From Flammula alnicola (lineage: Eukaryota > Basidiomycota > Agaricomycetes > Agaricales > Strophariaceae), in contig JADNRV010000763.1 in the NCBI GenBank assembly GCA_015499995.1, positions 1 through 14,105 of the forward strand: a DNA stretch of 14,105 nt, given 5' to 3'. Positions 1 through 7,929 of this stretch are shown one piece after another. The notes beneath the pieces were generated by a model. The model did no database searches and was not told where the DNA came from. It saw only the letters and a list, made by a program, of their open reading frames with translations. Position numbers and translations under genes: made by a program. Position 1 is the first letter of the stretch. Each line of letters opens with the position of its first letter.

Positions 1-325
1 GCAGTCACCGGATGACTAAGCTGATTCATCTGTGGCCGAACGCTCGCGATTTCCATAAACTGCAAGCATTCGGACCTTCTACAATCTACTCTCAATGTTT
101 ACATTGATTCTACACTCAGTTAAAGCCTCAAACACTGTCTGGGATGTTGTAAATAATGTAGCATAATATAGAAAGTAAAGATACCCAATAAAAGGAAGAT
201 GGAAACAGCTCACGAACAAAAAATAACCGAAAAGCGGATGTGATCGAGAGCATTGGAATTTTCAGGTGCTCCTTGTCATCCTGTACTGCTCTCCAGTCGA
301 TAGCCTTAACTTCGACTCTGTGTAC
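1..325. other. Upstream flank of the P-like transposase gene, no gene seen
   Basis: No open reading frame of note, tRNA or repeat is visible. The stretch is moderately AT-rich and leads into the ATG at 326. It probably holds the promoter and 5' untranslated part of the downstream transposon gene, but I see no clear TATA box. I looked for a counterpart of the sequence at 5880-5940 that could be a terminal inverted repeat and found none, so the left end of that element is either degraded or outside the window. Confidence 0.4.
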
Positions 326-2029
326 ATGGCGGACATTCCAATCCTGCAGGTATGATAATTTTCACATATCTACAGGTCAGGAATAAGATCTTATATTTTA
401 ACAGGGCGACAACGGCCCATATGCTGTCTGTCCTGAGTGTGGAACGATGTCCCTTAGGCCTTGTTGGATTTCTAATCTACAAAACGGCATATAGGCACAA
501 AGAAATGCCAGAAATCAAAGAAACCCGAGATAAGGGCACAAAAAAGTGAACAGCTCACTGCTGGACTTCTTTCGCCCTGGAGCAGCCAAAAAACACTCAT
601 CCCCTCCACCGTTGCACCATCAACCCCTCCGATTCCCGAAACCAGCAATAAATCGAATCAGCTTCCTATTGAAAGCCACCCTGTATCTTTGTCACAGTCA
701 GCGCGCCAGTTGTCCGAGACTTCCTCGAAACACTGCAACATCTAATCAGAAGCTTACCTGATACAGTTGCCGAGGCATCCGACTACGACGATCTTGCGAT
801 TTTTGAAGGAAATCCTGAAGACTTTGATGACCCGAGTTTGAATGCAGATGAACTGTGGGAGACAGTACTCAATCAGTGTTTGAAGTCGGCTTTGGGCTGG
901 GGAACAGAGGGAGATATGGATACCATTATCCGGCGAGGGAGAAAGGGATTGGATGGGCTGATGAACTTCATACGCTACTTTGTCATCAAGCGAGGAGTAA
1001 GCGAAGCTTATTTGAAGGAAAGCTATCACACCTGATGAAGGAACTTGAGAAACGGTGAGTGAAGATCAATCCAACGATATTTTGGCTTACCAAAATCTGA
1101 CAACAGATCTTTGGATGACGTCCTATACCAGTTTCGGAACAGAGCGGCGATTCCAACTATCTGAACCTCCTACGAGCTCGCTAGCACCTGAAAATCCAAC
1201 AACTTGTGACGAAGTCGAAGCCATTGATGTTGATGCATTCGAGTACGAGGACACTGTAAAAGGAGCGAAGAGGTCAGCGCCGGCATGCAACGGATATGCA
1301 CTTGTGTTTCCTGGCCAAAAAACACCATATTCACACTATCCTTTCGCCCTGCATGATACTTTGGTGCTTCCCTGGGAGGTGAAGACGAAGAATGGGACGA
1401 TGTCTGTGGTTTCAACCAGTTGCACTGGTTTTCAAAACGACAAGTCTGTCAACCATGTCAGCAGCTTTCAAGGAATGGCACACTCGAAGGGATACTCAAA
1501 CGACTGAGGGGGTTCACGACAACTCATCACTCCCATGGTACGGCTTCAACGACCTCCATGAGAAAATCCGACAAAAGAACCAACAAATCGAGTTCTATCG
1601 CCTACGGGGCTTGAACCAAGCGAAGAAACTCCTCGGAAAAGCTGCCGCACTGTCTGAGCAAAAGCGATTGCTTATGGCGATTTCGAGTGGCGACGTACAC
1701 CGTGTGGATCGAGTGATAAGCATTGGTCTCCGTCAAAAGAAGGGCGCCGCGGTCCTTGCTTCGGTCATGGCTGCCTGCACAAGGTTTTTATCGTCCAAAG
1801 AGCTTCACGGAGGAGGAGGATATGCGGGCAATCTTGATTTGGAGGCTATCTGGAAACCGTGTTGCTGAAATCAACCATCGCTCACAGCATGCACCAAGTG
1901 TCTCGTACCTGCGGACTCGCTCAACTGTCCCGCCCATTGTACCCTCCCCAGGCAAACCAACCAAGGAGGAAGTTCAAAAGAACATCGAGTCGTCCTTCAG
2001 AGTATTCTTGAAGTTATACATGGACGGCT

Positions 2030-3210
2030 GGGGCTTGCAAAATTTCTGCACGTCGTCCTCATGTTCGATGAACTGGCAACAGAAAAGCGAATCCGATGGG
2101 ACCAACTCACCAATTTTTTTCTTGGGGATTTGCCGGCAACATGCACACAAGACATCTCTAGAGTTCATTAACGAGGATGATATGGTAGAGCTCTTTCGAG
2201 CCATCGACGATGGAGAAGTTCATTGCGCCGCAGAGGTGAGTCAAGATTGAATTTGGTTTTATTTGCTTCCGAGATGACGATGAATCTATTTTTAGGCTAC
2301 AGTCGCAGCGTTGGGCATCCTCTCTCGAGACCATCGCATCTATCCAGGCCGTCCTGTTTTAATCTCTGGTGATTGCAAACGTGAAACTGGAGAGGAACAT
2401 GCAGAAATTATACAAACAGTACTCTCAGCTGTGAATTCTACGCAAGAGAAAACGAAACTCCGTGTTGTATCACTTGCGTCTGATGGTGAAACACGACGAG
2501 GCTCTGCCTTTATTCTTCATACCTTCAAACGCCAATTATCCATGGAATCACCACTCTACTATTCTTGTCTTGTATTTCTGAACCTCCATGTTGGCGACGA
2601 CGACCTAACCTGCGACAAAGACTGGAAGCATGTGTTCAAACGATTTCGAAATCTCCTTCTCCGGCTCCGAGGAGTTGTGATTAATGGATTTCGAATCACC
2701 CCAGATATTTTACGAGATCATTTCAGGTCGTGTGGATTATCTGCAGACCATATCAGATCGCTATTCAACCCCGATGACCAGCAGGACGTTAAAATGGCTT
2801 TTGATATGCTCAAAGATATTTGGACTTTGCCTCGCATATCCACAAGCTCAAATCCTGGATTTTTGGCCGCCACCGAAGCATTGTGGATATTAGGAAAGTT
2901 TCTATATCATATGGTCTTTCCTATCTTTGTGTCGACCTTTCGCTCTCGGAACAAATCGAACACCTGAGCGCGCCGCCATCTCGCAATGGCTCTCTATAGC
3001 CAAGAAGGAAAGGATTTTATCCAACAAACCTATATATCGACCTCATGATTATGATCAAGAATGCCATATTCTGCACAGCAAAAGCAAAGGTTGACAATCC
3101 AGACGGAGAGATGTTTATTATTCTTTTAGGAACCGACCAGACTTGAAGAATTATTTGGATTCTTCGAACTATGGTGGCAACGATGCCAATCTTGACATTT
3201 TACAACTTGC
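2030..3210 (+). other. DDE-like catalytic core of the P-like transposase (broken)
   Basis: The candidate first Asp is in LMFDELATEKRIRWD (GAT 2067-2069), the second in SLASDGETRRGSAF (GAT 2482-2484). The putative insertion-domain signature DKDWKHVFKRFRNLLLR starts near 2614, followed by DHIRSLFNPDDQQDVKMAF (about 2737-2796). The candidate Glu is in LEELFG (GAA 3145-3147), then GGNDANLDILQL. P-element and THAP9 transposases share this layout: a DE first motif, an H..K..RN stretch in an insertion domain, an HL/kMkV stretch, and an E(N)FF..IR..GG.nd.P final motif. A 60-nt phase-0 intron (2236-2295) lies between the first and second Asp. Frame changes at about 2031, 2118, 2920, 2970, 3015, 3139, 3155 and 3172 break the core. 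Confidence 0.55.
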
Positions 3211-4376
3211 AGCCGTCTCGCTGGACAACGAGATATCCAACATCCTCGCCAAGTATCCTCATTGGGATCGTGCTCCCCGTCGACTCAAGTTACCGTTCTT
3301 CACGCGAGTCAAAGGAACTTCACGATCGCTCAGATCATATCAAACCGGCTTCGTGGAGAGGCAACGTAAACTAAAAGATCTTTCACTTCAAACGTCGTGG
3401 AAGCGAGGCCGACAACTTGTTGAAAAGATTGCCATTCGTCATTCCTATTCCTCCACAAGCTCGAAAATACACCCAACGTTGACATGCTGTCCGTTGGGGT
3501 ACTTCTCTTTGATGTTCCGCTCGCCGAAGATGATATTGATGAAAGCCTCGAATTTCTCCTTCTGAATCGTCCACCAACACCCCATCCAACGCCACTATGA
3601 AGCACCACTACAGAAACTCGAATGAGGTTGAAGACGCTCTGGGGAGCTGGCAGCAAGCGATGCCAATGCACACAGACTCGAGTTCTTGTCGAAAGCAAAG
3701 TGCTCATTGGCAGTAGCTTCATATCTAAATCACGGGCCCTCTCTCGATTCAGCAAGTATAGAGTAACAGCAAGCTCAACTGACCGTCTGCGACGCGTACA
3801 AGCAGTCGAACGCTATATTCAAACAAAGCTACAAGTGCACACGAGCCCCGAGCATCGTCACCACCTGCAATGGACGAAGCCCAGATGCTGTTATTTCCGA
3901 CCCCGTCACAACTGTCCTCTCTTCGAATCGAAACTCTGGCTGTGTATTGGCGAGGTTAACAGCCTGAAAATCGATGGACAATCAGTTGATTATGTTGGCT
4001 TGATATGCTTGCAGAACGTACCGTTTCTGTTTCATATCAGATGCTTGGCTTGCGACCTGCAATTACGGATGATGATCCGAACTCAAGCATGACTGGAGAA
4101 CGTACCGAATGCCAGAAAGGTCCTTCACTGTCCCAGGAGCACTCATCGGCCCCGTAAACCCACACTGTCCTCTTCACACACCGACGTTCCATGGTATCTG
4201 TTCGAAAGCAGCGTCCTTGTTGCTCTAGCAGCGAGTCTTACTCAAGAGCTGACCTTTCGCAGCTCAAAAGCATACCGAAATTGGGCCGACCAGGGATTTT
4301 CCGTATCTTGAAGCATCTGGTGAGTCTTTTGCTTAAATGCACAAATGAATGTTGAATGAGGCATCACATACTGTAG

Positions 4377-4960
4377 GTCGTGCCTGTTTTCTGTGCGACG
4401 ACAGCGCAGAACTGGCTGAGAGCGTTTCGCACTGCCCAAAATGTTCGCCGACTGTTGACCTTGATCTCGCAAGGCCAGCGTGTTCTCGAGCACATTGGCG
4501 CTCATATTCTCTTCGATTCAACGATCAGCCAGTCTTGGCCTGTATGCGGTTTATGTCTTCGACCATCACCGCTTTGTCAATTCTTTTTGAAGAAAGGAAA
4601 GGGTGCACATGCAACCTTGAAGATTGACGACAGATCATCAAAAGGATGTCTCATGAAGGTGAATATTCGTACCGTGTTGCAGCTGAATCCTCGCCATCCT
4701 CGCCATGCTCCAATGTCCCCATCCAGTGTCCTATCTGCCCCAAAGAGAGCCTGCGATATGGCGATACTTTTTCAAGGCACATTTCCGTGACAAGCATGCG
4801 CACAGCTGGCATCCAAGTATGCGCATCTTTGGACGCTCTCAAACTTCGAGCTGATCAAATGCAAAAGATTTGGATTAAACGAAGACAAAACGGTAAAGCG
4901 CACCAAGAAGAAGCCTACCTTTGGTTATATCAGAAGGATCATCGCGCTCAAATTCCTGGA
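4377..4960 (+). other. Cys-rich zinc-binding block of the P-like transposase
   Basis: Directly after the 57-nt intron (4320-4376) the reading gives GRACFLC...HCPKC, two CxxC pairs about 20 residues apart. It then changes frame to GQRVLEHIGAHILFDS and CGLCLRPSPLCQFFLKKGKG, followed by PCSNVPIQCPICPK. The last CxxC is followed in another frame by FFKAHFRDKHAHSWHP, giving a C2H2-type finger with an HxxxxH spacing. Three metal-binding clusters in a row suggest a DNA- or protein-binding region. The frame changes (near 4470, 4665, 4765, 4820) show it is no longer translated whole. Confidence 0.6.
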
Positions 4961-5560
4961 AGGTATGTAAGTTTTAATATGCCGCTATGTTCAGATTGCT
5001 TACCCATGTCAACAGCAGTATCGTCGCGCCCATGGTACCAGAAATGCCAGATAGCGACAGTGACTCAGATGAGCGCGCGAGCGGCTCTGCCTCCAGCAAT
5101 TCAGAGCAATCTAAAAAGAACATGTCCGAGTCGCCTACTTCAAGTTCACGGCGCAAGCTTTTGCAGTGGGCACACAATGGCGATCTGCCGTCGTCGAACA
5201 ACAAAGAGAGCAGCGACATCGAGGAAGATGGTGGTGGAGGGTTGGAAGAGTGTGTGAGACCCAACGAAGGCGGAAGTAAGACTGCTGTCAGTGCTGTCAC
5301 TTCCATGCGAAATCCCGCGGAGATTGCTGGTCAAGCCGACGTGCAGCCTTTATCAATCGACAACGTGAGTCTTGATGTTGATCTTGGACTAAATGCTTAC
5401 TTACATAAATGACCAGATTGATGAACACCCTCAAACTGTAGTCGAAATGACATCTGAATCAACAAACCTAGAAACAAACCAAACAAATGTGAATATCAAC
5501 GACATGGAACCACTCAAGGAATATGGACGCTCAAAGCGAAAGCCTGTTCCAACAAAGAAG

Positions 5561-5790
5561 GTAACTGATGCGTTGAATGAATGCCTATGCGGGAAAGTCC
5601 TGGGACCCAGCGATTTCGGTGTGATTGAATGTAAAGCGAAGGGGTGTGAAACACGATGGGTATGTCTTTATTTCGAAGTCAAAAAATCGGATTTCATTGT
5701 AATATTGTACTCATACACCTTTAGTATCATTTAGAATGTATTAGCCTCGAGCAAATCCCTCAGAAATGGGTTTGCGAGACGTGCGAGGGA
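5561..5790 (+). other. PHD finger at the C-terminus of the P-like transposase
   Basis: Across the 65-nt intron at 5660-5724 the protein reads NECLCGKV, FGVIECKAKGCETRW, then YHLECISLEQIPQKW and VCETCEG. Spacing is C-x-C, then C-x4-C, x5-H-x2-C, x11, C-x2-C, with a Trp two residues before the last pair: a C4HC3 PHD finger. The splice site falls exactly between the Trp codon and the His/Cys half. PHD fingers commonly read histone H3 tail methylation. A Gly/Arg/Lys-rich tail follows to the stop at 5829. Unlike the rest of the gene, these last two exons are undamaged. Confidence 0.75.
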
Positions 5791-5829
5791 TCTGGAGGTG
5801 GGAGAGGAGGAAAGCGCACGCGCTGGTGA

Positions 5830-5944
5830 TGTCATATTACCATATCGGGATGTGTGCCTGATTACGTAGTTAGTTAGTCCAGCGAAAGTGGGCGAAAAAA
5901 ATAATCCGACCCTAGGTATTTTTTTTTGGTTCGCGAACCCCCTT
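5830..5944. other. 3' flank and probable right end of the P-like element
   Basis: Between the transposase stop and the end of the oppositely oriented protease-type gene lies about 115 bp without coding content. It carries an A-run, then CCTAGGTA, a T-run and the 12-bp perfect palindrome GGTTCGCGAACC (5928-5939). The minus-strand reading frame of the neighbouring gene stays open by chance through this stretch but loses family character about here, so the element boundary is placed near 5940. The other end was not found, so this is tentative. Confidence 0.35.
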
Positions 5945-6412
5945 GTGAGTGAGGAGAAGCCAGTAGAATGGCATCGACACAAGAAGCCACTTCTTCTGAG
6001 TCTTCTGATTCTGGTTCAGCAGTAACCATTCTAGCAATCTGTTTTGGGGCATTAGTGGATAGGTATTTGGTATACTTGATTTTGTGGGGATTGAAGAGCC
6101 AGAATCGATCCTTCGGCGCCATTTTAACAAGTCCAGGTACCTTATAGGATACGGAAGGGAGTGTCGAAAGGCCGGGTGAGAAGGAAAGGTGGAATTTTTT
6201 CGATAGAGCTGAGGTGCGACGAGTATAAAATAATTCCTGTGCTTGTAGGCCACCTCGAAGAACGTAGAAGGCTTCATAAATGACAGATCCATCGGGTATT
6301 CTGATATTGCTCCCCGTCATATGTGTCGCAAACTTTGCATTGGGCTCCTGGGTAGGTAAACCATGATGCTTCATTCCATCGTAGGTATAGACTGTCTTTT
6401 TGTCCAGGGAAG
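5945..6412 (-). pseudogene. C-terminal part of the USP-like transposon protein, cut off by the insertion
   Basis: Minus-strand reading from 6412 gives SLDKKTVYTYDGMKHHGLP, then THMTGSNIRIPDGSVIYEAF, YVLRGGLQAQELFYTRR and LPSVSYKVPGLVKMAPKDRF, open throughout. It is the direct continuation of the fragment ending at 7930: GCT TCC is rebuilt when the 1515-bp element and one CA duplication are removed. The segment right after the His box in USP-type proteases carries the third catalytic Asp/Asn, here probably the Asp of TYDGM. Relatives I recall extend further, some with a PHD-like Cys-rich tail; this copy ends near 5945 where the P-like element begins. Confidence 0.68.
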
Positions 6413-6414
6413 CA
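6413..6414. repeat. Target-site duplication, left copy (CA)
   Basis: CA at 6413-6414 and CA at 7930-7931 flank the inverted repeats of the 1515-bp element. Excising the element plus one copy restores CGC TAT GCT TCC on the minus strand, in frame. GCA is an alternative 3-bp reading if the right repeat is taken to end at 7928; the left repeat would then carry one extra base. Confidence 0.6.
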
Positions 6415-6430
6415 CATCAGTAAAATAACA
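6415..6430 (+). repeat. Left terminal inverted repeat
   Basis: CATCAGTAAAATAACA, identical to the reverse complement of 7914-7929. Read from the host gene on the minus strand, the opposite copy introduces an in-frame TAA almost at once, so the insertion truncates the protein. Confidence 0.8.
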
Positions 6431-6435
6431 ATTCT

Positions 6436-6660
6436 CCTTTTACACGCTTTTTACGCTTTCGAAAGCTTTGAAAGAGACAAAAGAGGAAAAGAGTTTGCCG
6501 CTTTTGATGGCAAAGGCCTTAGGCTTTCAAAGCGCTTTGAAAAGGTCTTCCTTTTTTCAAAGAGGTAAAAGCTACGTAGAGGTGCCTTGCAAAGCATTCT
6601 AAAAGGATCTCTTAAAGTGTTTTCGAAGCATAGAAAGTAGCGAGAAAAGCATTTGGATTG
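6436..6660. repeat. Left subterminal GCTTT/AAAGC-rich repeat region
   Basis: Many copies of GCTTT or AAAGC in both orientations. It includes the 12-bp palindrome GCTTTCGAAAGC (6455-6466), the 18-bp perfect palindrome TTTCAAAGCGCTTTGAAA (6525-6542) and TTTGCCGCTTTTG (6494-6506), whose core GCCGCTTTTG resembles inverted copies at the right end. It likely represents transposase binding sites. No coding content is seen. Confidence 0.6.
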
Positions 6661-6671
6661 AAGATAATAAT

Positions 6672-6683
6672 AATCACATTACA
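6672..6683 (+). repeat. 12-bp direct repeat, left copy
   Basis: AATCACATTACA occurs here and again at 7642-7653 in the same orientation. The pair brackets the interior that differs in composition from the subterminal regions, so it may mark the edges of acquired DNA. Confidence 0.5.
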
Positions 6684-6694
6684 GTACTATATAG

Positions 6695-6907
6695 CTAATC
6701 TAATTTGCTGTCATCATCGACAAGCTCTCCACCATGCAATATGGCCAGCATTGGGCCCACACCGCTGCCGTGGGCCGAGTTGCAACCAAACCCCGCATCG
6801 TGCACCAGGTAGCCGCCGTCCAGCGTCATCCAGTATGTGATGCTGCCGATGCGGGATTTGGTCGCTGGTGTTCTGATGTCCTGAGACGGGATGGCATCGG
6901 TGTCCTG
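6695..6907 (-). pseudogene. Probable captured coding fragment (terminal exon)
   Basis: Minus-strand frame from about 6907 reads RTPATKSRIGSITYWM, then TLDGGYLVHDAGFGCNSAHG, SGVGPMLAILHGG and ends with TAG at 6695-6697. Third codon positions are overwhelmingly G or C (GGC GGC TAC CTG GTG CAC), as expected for a real GC3-rich basidiomycete gene and unlike the surrounding AT-rich transposon DNA. An AG acceptor sits upstream (AAGGACAG, near 6908). I do not recognise the protein family. The competing longer minus-strand ORF in the other frame (6714-7016) has Cys/Arg/Gln-rich shadow composition. Confidence 0.42.
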
Positions 6908-6909
6908 TC

Positions 6910-7498
6910 CTTGTCGTGTTGCGTTTGGGTTGCTTACCCTGCATCATATCTATCGCCGCCACCAGAATACTTATCACACTCACCCGTGCCTTTGTTCTAC
7001 TCGCCGTCCACCGCAAACACCCAACCCCTCAAGGGGGCAACGAGCAGCCGCTGCGCCGCGAGCAGAACACCGTTATCACCAATTAACGTCTGTGATCAAA
7101 GGAGAAAGTGAGTTTCATTTCCATCCAATACAGTATCCAACCCACCTGGATAGAGAGAGAGTTGACCGCTGATGTGGTTGGTCGATCTTCGTGAGCTGCC
7201 CCCTGCGACACCTTGGAATGGCGATGACAACCCTGTAATTCAAAAGGTGAGTGTCATCTTGCAGTGCCACTGGGTTGATGACATTACCTTAGTTAACTTG
7301 CCAGCGAGGAGGAGGACGGAAGGGGATGCTAGAGTGCCCAGTAAGTTATCTCTGCTCCGATAAACACAATTTACACTTATCTCGCAGGAAGGCATGACTG
7401 CCGCTCGCTGGAAAATGATCAGCATGCAGGCAGAGCAAAGATATACCTTGCAATGCCAGACTTACCAAGTCTAGAATGGCATGAATTGACTCAGGCAT
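6910..7498 (-). pseudogene. Possible 5' exons of the captured gene fragment
   Basis: An ATG at 7498 (MPESIHAILDL) is followed by a clean GT-AG intron at 7465-7408 (58 nt). Further pieces are RAAVMPSCEIS, then FQGVAGGSSRRSTNHISGQL (about 7150-7230), then LIGDNGVLLAAQRLL and VAPLRGWVFAVDGE (about 7000-7090). Plausible GT-AG introns lie between them, e.g. GTGGGTTGG...ATCACAG, but I could not find a single splice pattern keeping one open frame throughout. It could be a decayed capture or a coincidence of open frames. Confidence 0.3.
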
Positions 7499-7514
7499 CT
7501 GGGTGTCTTGAGTA

Positions 7515-7611
7515 GCTGGGCGGCGGAAGAGAGGAGAGAGGAGAAAGAAAGAGAGAAGGTTATCGATCCGGAACGAGACGGAAGTTCGGGAAATGGCGGT
7601 AACGTCACGTG
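7515..7611 (-). promoter_or_regulatory. Possible promoter-like segment: pyrimidine tract and E-box
   Basis: On the minus strand the ATG at 7498 is preceded by a CT-rich run (7518-7556, TCTCTC/CTTTCT-type) and by the E-box palindrome CACGTG at 7606-7611. CT-rich tracts upstream of start codons are common in fungal promoters. Function is inferred only. Confidence 0.3.
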
Positions 7612-7641
7612 TATGCCGGAGACTGAATTGCCTTAGCAAAA

Positions 7642-7653
7642 AATCACATTACA
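7642..7653 (+). repeat. 12-bp direct repeat, right copy
   Basis: AATCACATTACA, identical in sequence and orientation to 6672-6683. Confidence 0.5.
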
Positions 7654-7759
7654 TCGCTTCATGCACCCATCCTGATGGGGCGCAGCAGAAGGGAATAGGA
7701 ATCCTACAATGTTAAATCTATTCACATCCAGCCTATATAAGCTCAATGCAGACATTCTA

Positions 7760-7913
7760 GCAAGATTCAAAAGTTGCAGAATCCCAAAGCGGTGGAACCG
7801 GCAAAAGCGCCAAAATTGATCAAAATGCTGGATCAAAGCCGATGAGAATCTCCAACAAAAGGGCTCTCAAAGCGAAAGCGGCAAAAGCATCAGAAAAGGA
7901 CTTCAAAAGGACA
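7760..7913. repeat. Right subterminal AAAGC-rich repeat region
   Basis: Repeated AAAGC-type words: CCCAAAGCGG, CCGGCAAAAGCG, ATCAAAGCCG, CTCAAAGCGAAAGCGGC, GGCAAAAGCATC, CTTCAAAAGG. The complement of several matches words in the left subterminal region, consistent with inverted arrays at both ends of one DNA transposon. No ORF of note. Confidence 0.6.
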
Positions 7914-7929
7914 TGTTATTTTACTGATG
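7914..7929 (-). repeat. Right terminal inverted repeat
   Basis: TGTTATTTTACTGATG, the exact reverse complement of 6415-6430, followed by the CA duplication at 7930-7931. Confidence 0.8.

Larger units (their letters stand above)
326..5829 (+). pseudogene. Decayed P-element-like DDE transposase with zinc fingers and C-terminal PHD finger
   Basis: The ATG at 326 (MADIPILQ) is followed by GT-AG introns at 350-404, 1055-1106, 2236-2295, 4320-4376, 4963-5015, 5365-5416 and 5660-5724; the stop is TGA at 5827-5829. Intact, it would encode roughly 1,500 residues. In order it shows: an N-terminal CPECG...C motif and LLDFFRP (405-590); an acidic/helical segment with LWETVLNQCLKSALGWG (about 770-1050); a basic conserved block with QQIEFYRLRGLNQAKKLL and IWRLSGNRVAEINHRS (about 1510-1950); a DDE-like core (2030-3210); a Cys-rich block (4377-4800); a Ser/Asp-rich linker (5020-5360); and a PHD finger. 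The protein is conserved in every segment but hops frame at least fifteen times by single-base gains or losses, with a few stops, so it cannot be expressed as one product. I recognise it as a recurrent Agaricomycete repeat family. The P-superfamily assignment is my inference from motif order. If active it would act in the nucleus on element ends. Confidence 0.72.
6415..7929. mobile_element. 1515-bp nonautonomous TIR DNA transposon, possibly CACTA-like, nested in the USP-like gene
   Basis: The ends are perfect 16-bp inverted repeats CATCAGTAAAATAACA (6415-6430; complement at 7914-7929), and similarity extends inward through TCCTTTT. A 2-bp (or 3-bp) target duplication flanks it, and removal restores the interrupted gene. 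The outer 230 bp on the left and about 160 bp on the right are packed with GCTTT/AAAGC words and palindromes, like the subterminal repeats to which CACTA-type transposases bind. No transposase ORF is present, so movement would need a trans-acting enzyme. The interior (about 6690-7640) is GC-rich, flanked by a 12-bp direct repeat, and looks like acquired coding DNA. The superfamily is inferred from TSD size and subterminal repeats only; the ends are not the textbook CACTA. Confidence 0.75.

Noticed and set aside
352..549. A 65-residue plus-strand ORF near the start of the P-like gene
   Set aside because: Its first half reads through the 55-nt intron 350-404 and is out of frame with CPECG; only the tail may be a shifted piece of the same gene.
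754..1029. Minus-strand ORF of 91 residues
   Set aside because: Antisense shadow of the conserved plus-strand segment with LWETVLNQCLKSALGWG.
3330..3755. Minus-strand ORF of 141 residues
   Set aside because: Lies antisense to DHIKPASWRG/LKDLSLQTSWKRGR of the P-like gene; composition is that of a shadow frame.
4974..5306. Minus-strand ORF of 110 residues rich in Ser and Leu
   Set aside because: Antisense to the Ser/Asp-rich linker of the transposase; low complexity explains the open frame.
326..5829. Assignment of the first gene to KDZ-type fungal transposons
   Set aside because: The Cys-cluster and core motifs typical of KDZ are not seen; the H..K..RN and LEELF...GGND motifs fit the P-like layout better.
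6734..7172. Plus-strand ORFs in the GC-rich interior of the TIR element
   Set aside because: Unnatural Cys/His/Arg-rich composition; the minus-strand frame with GC3 bias is the better coding candidate.
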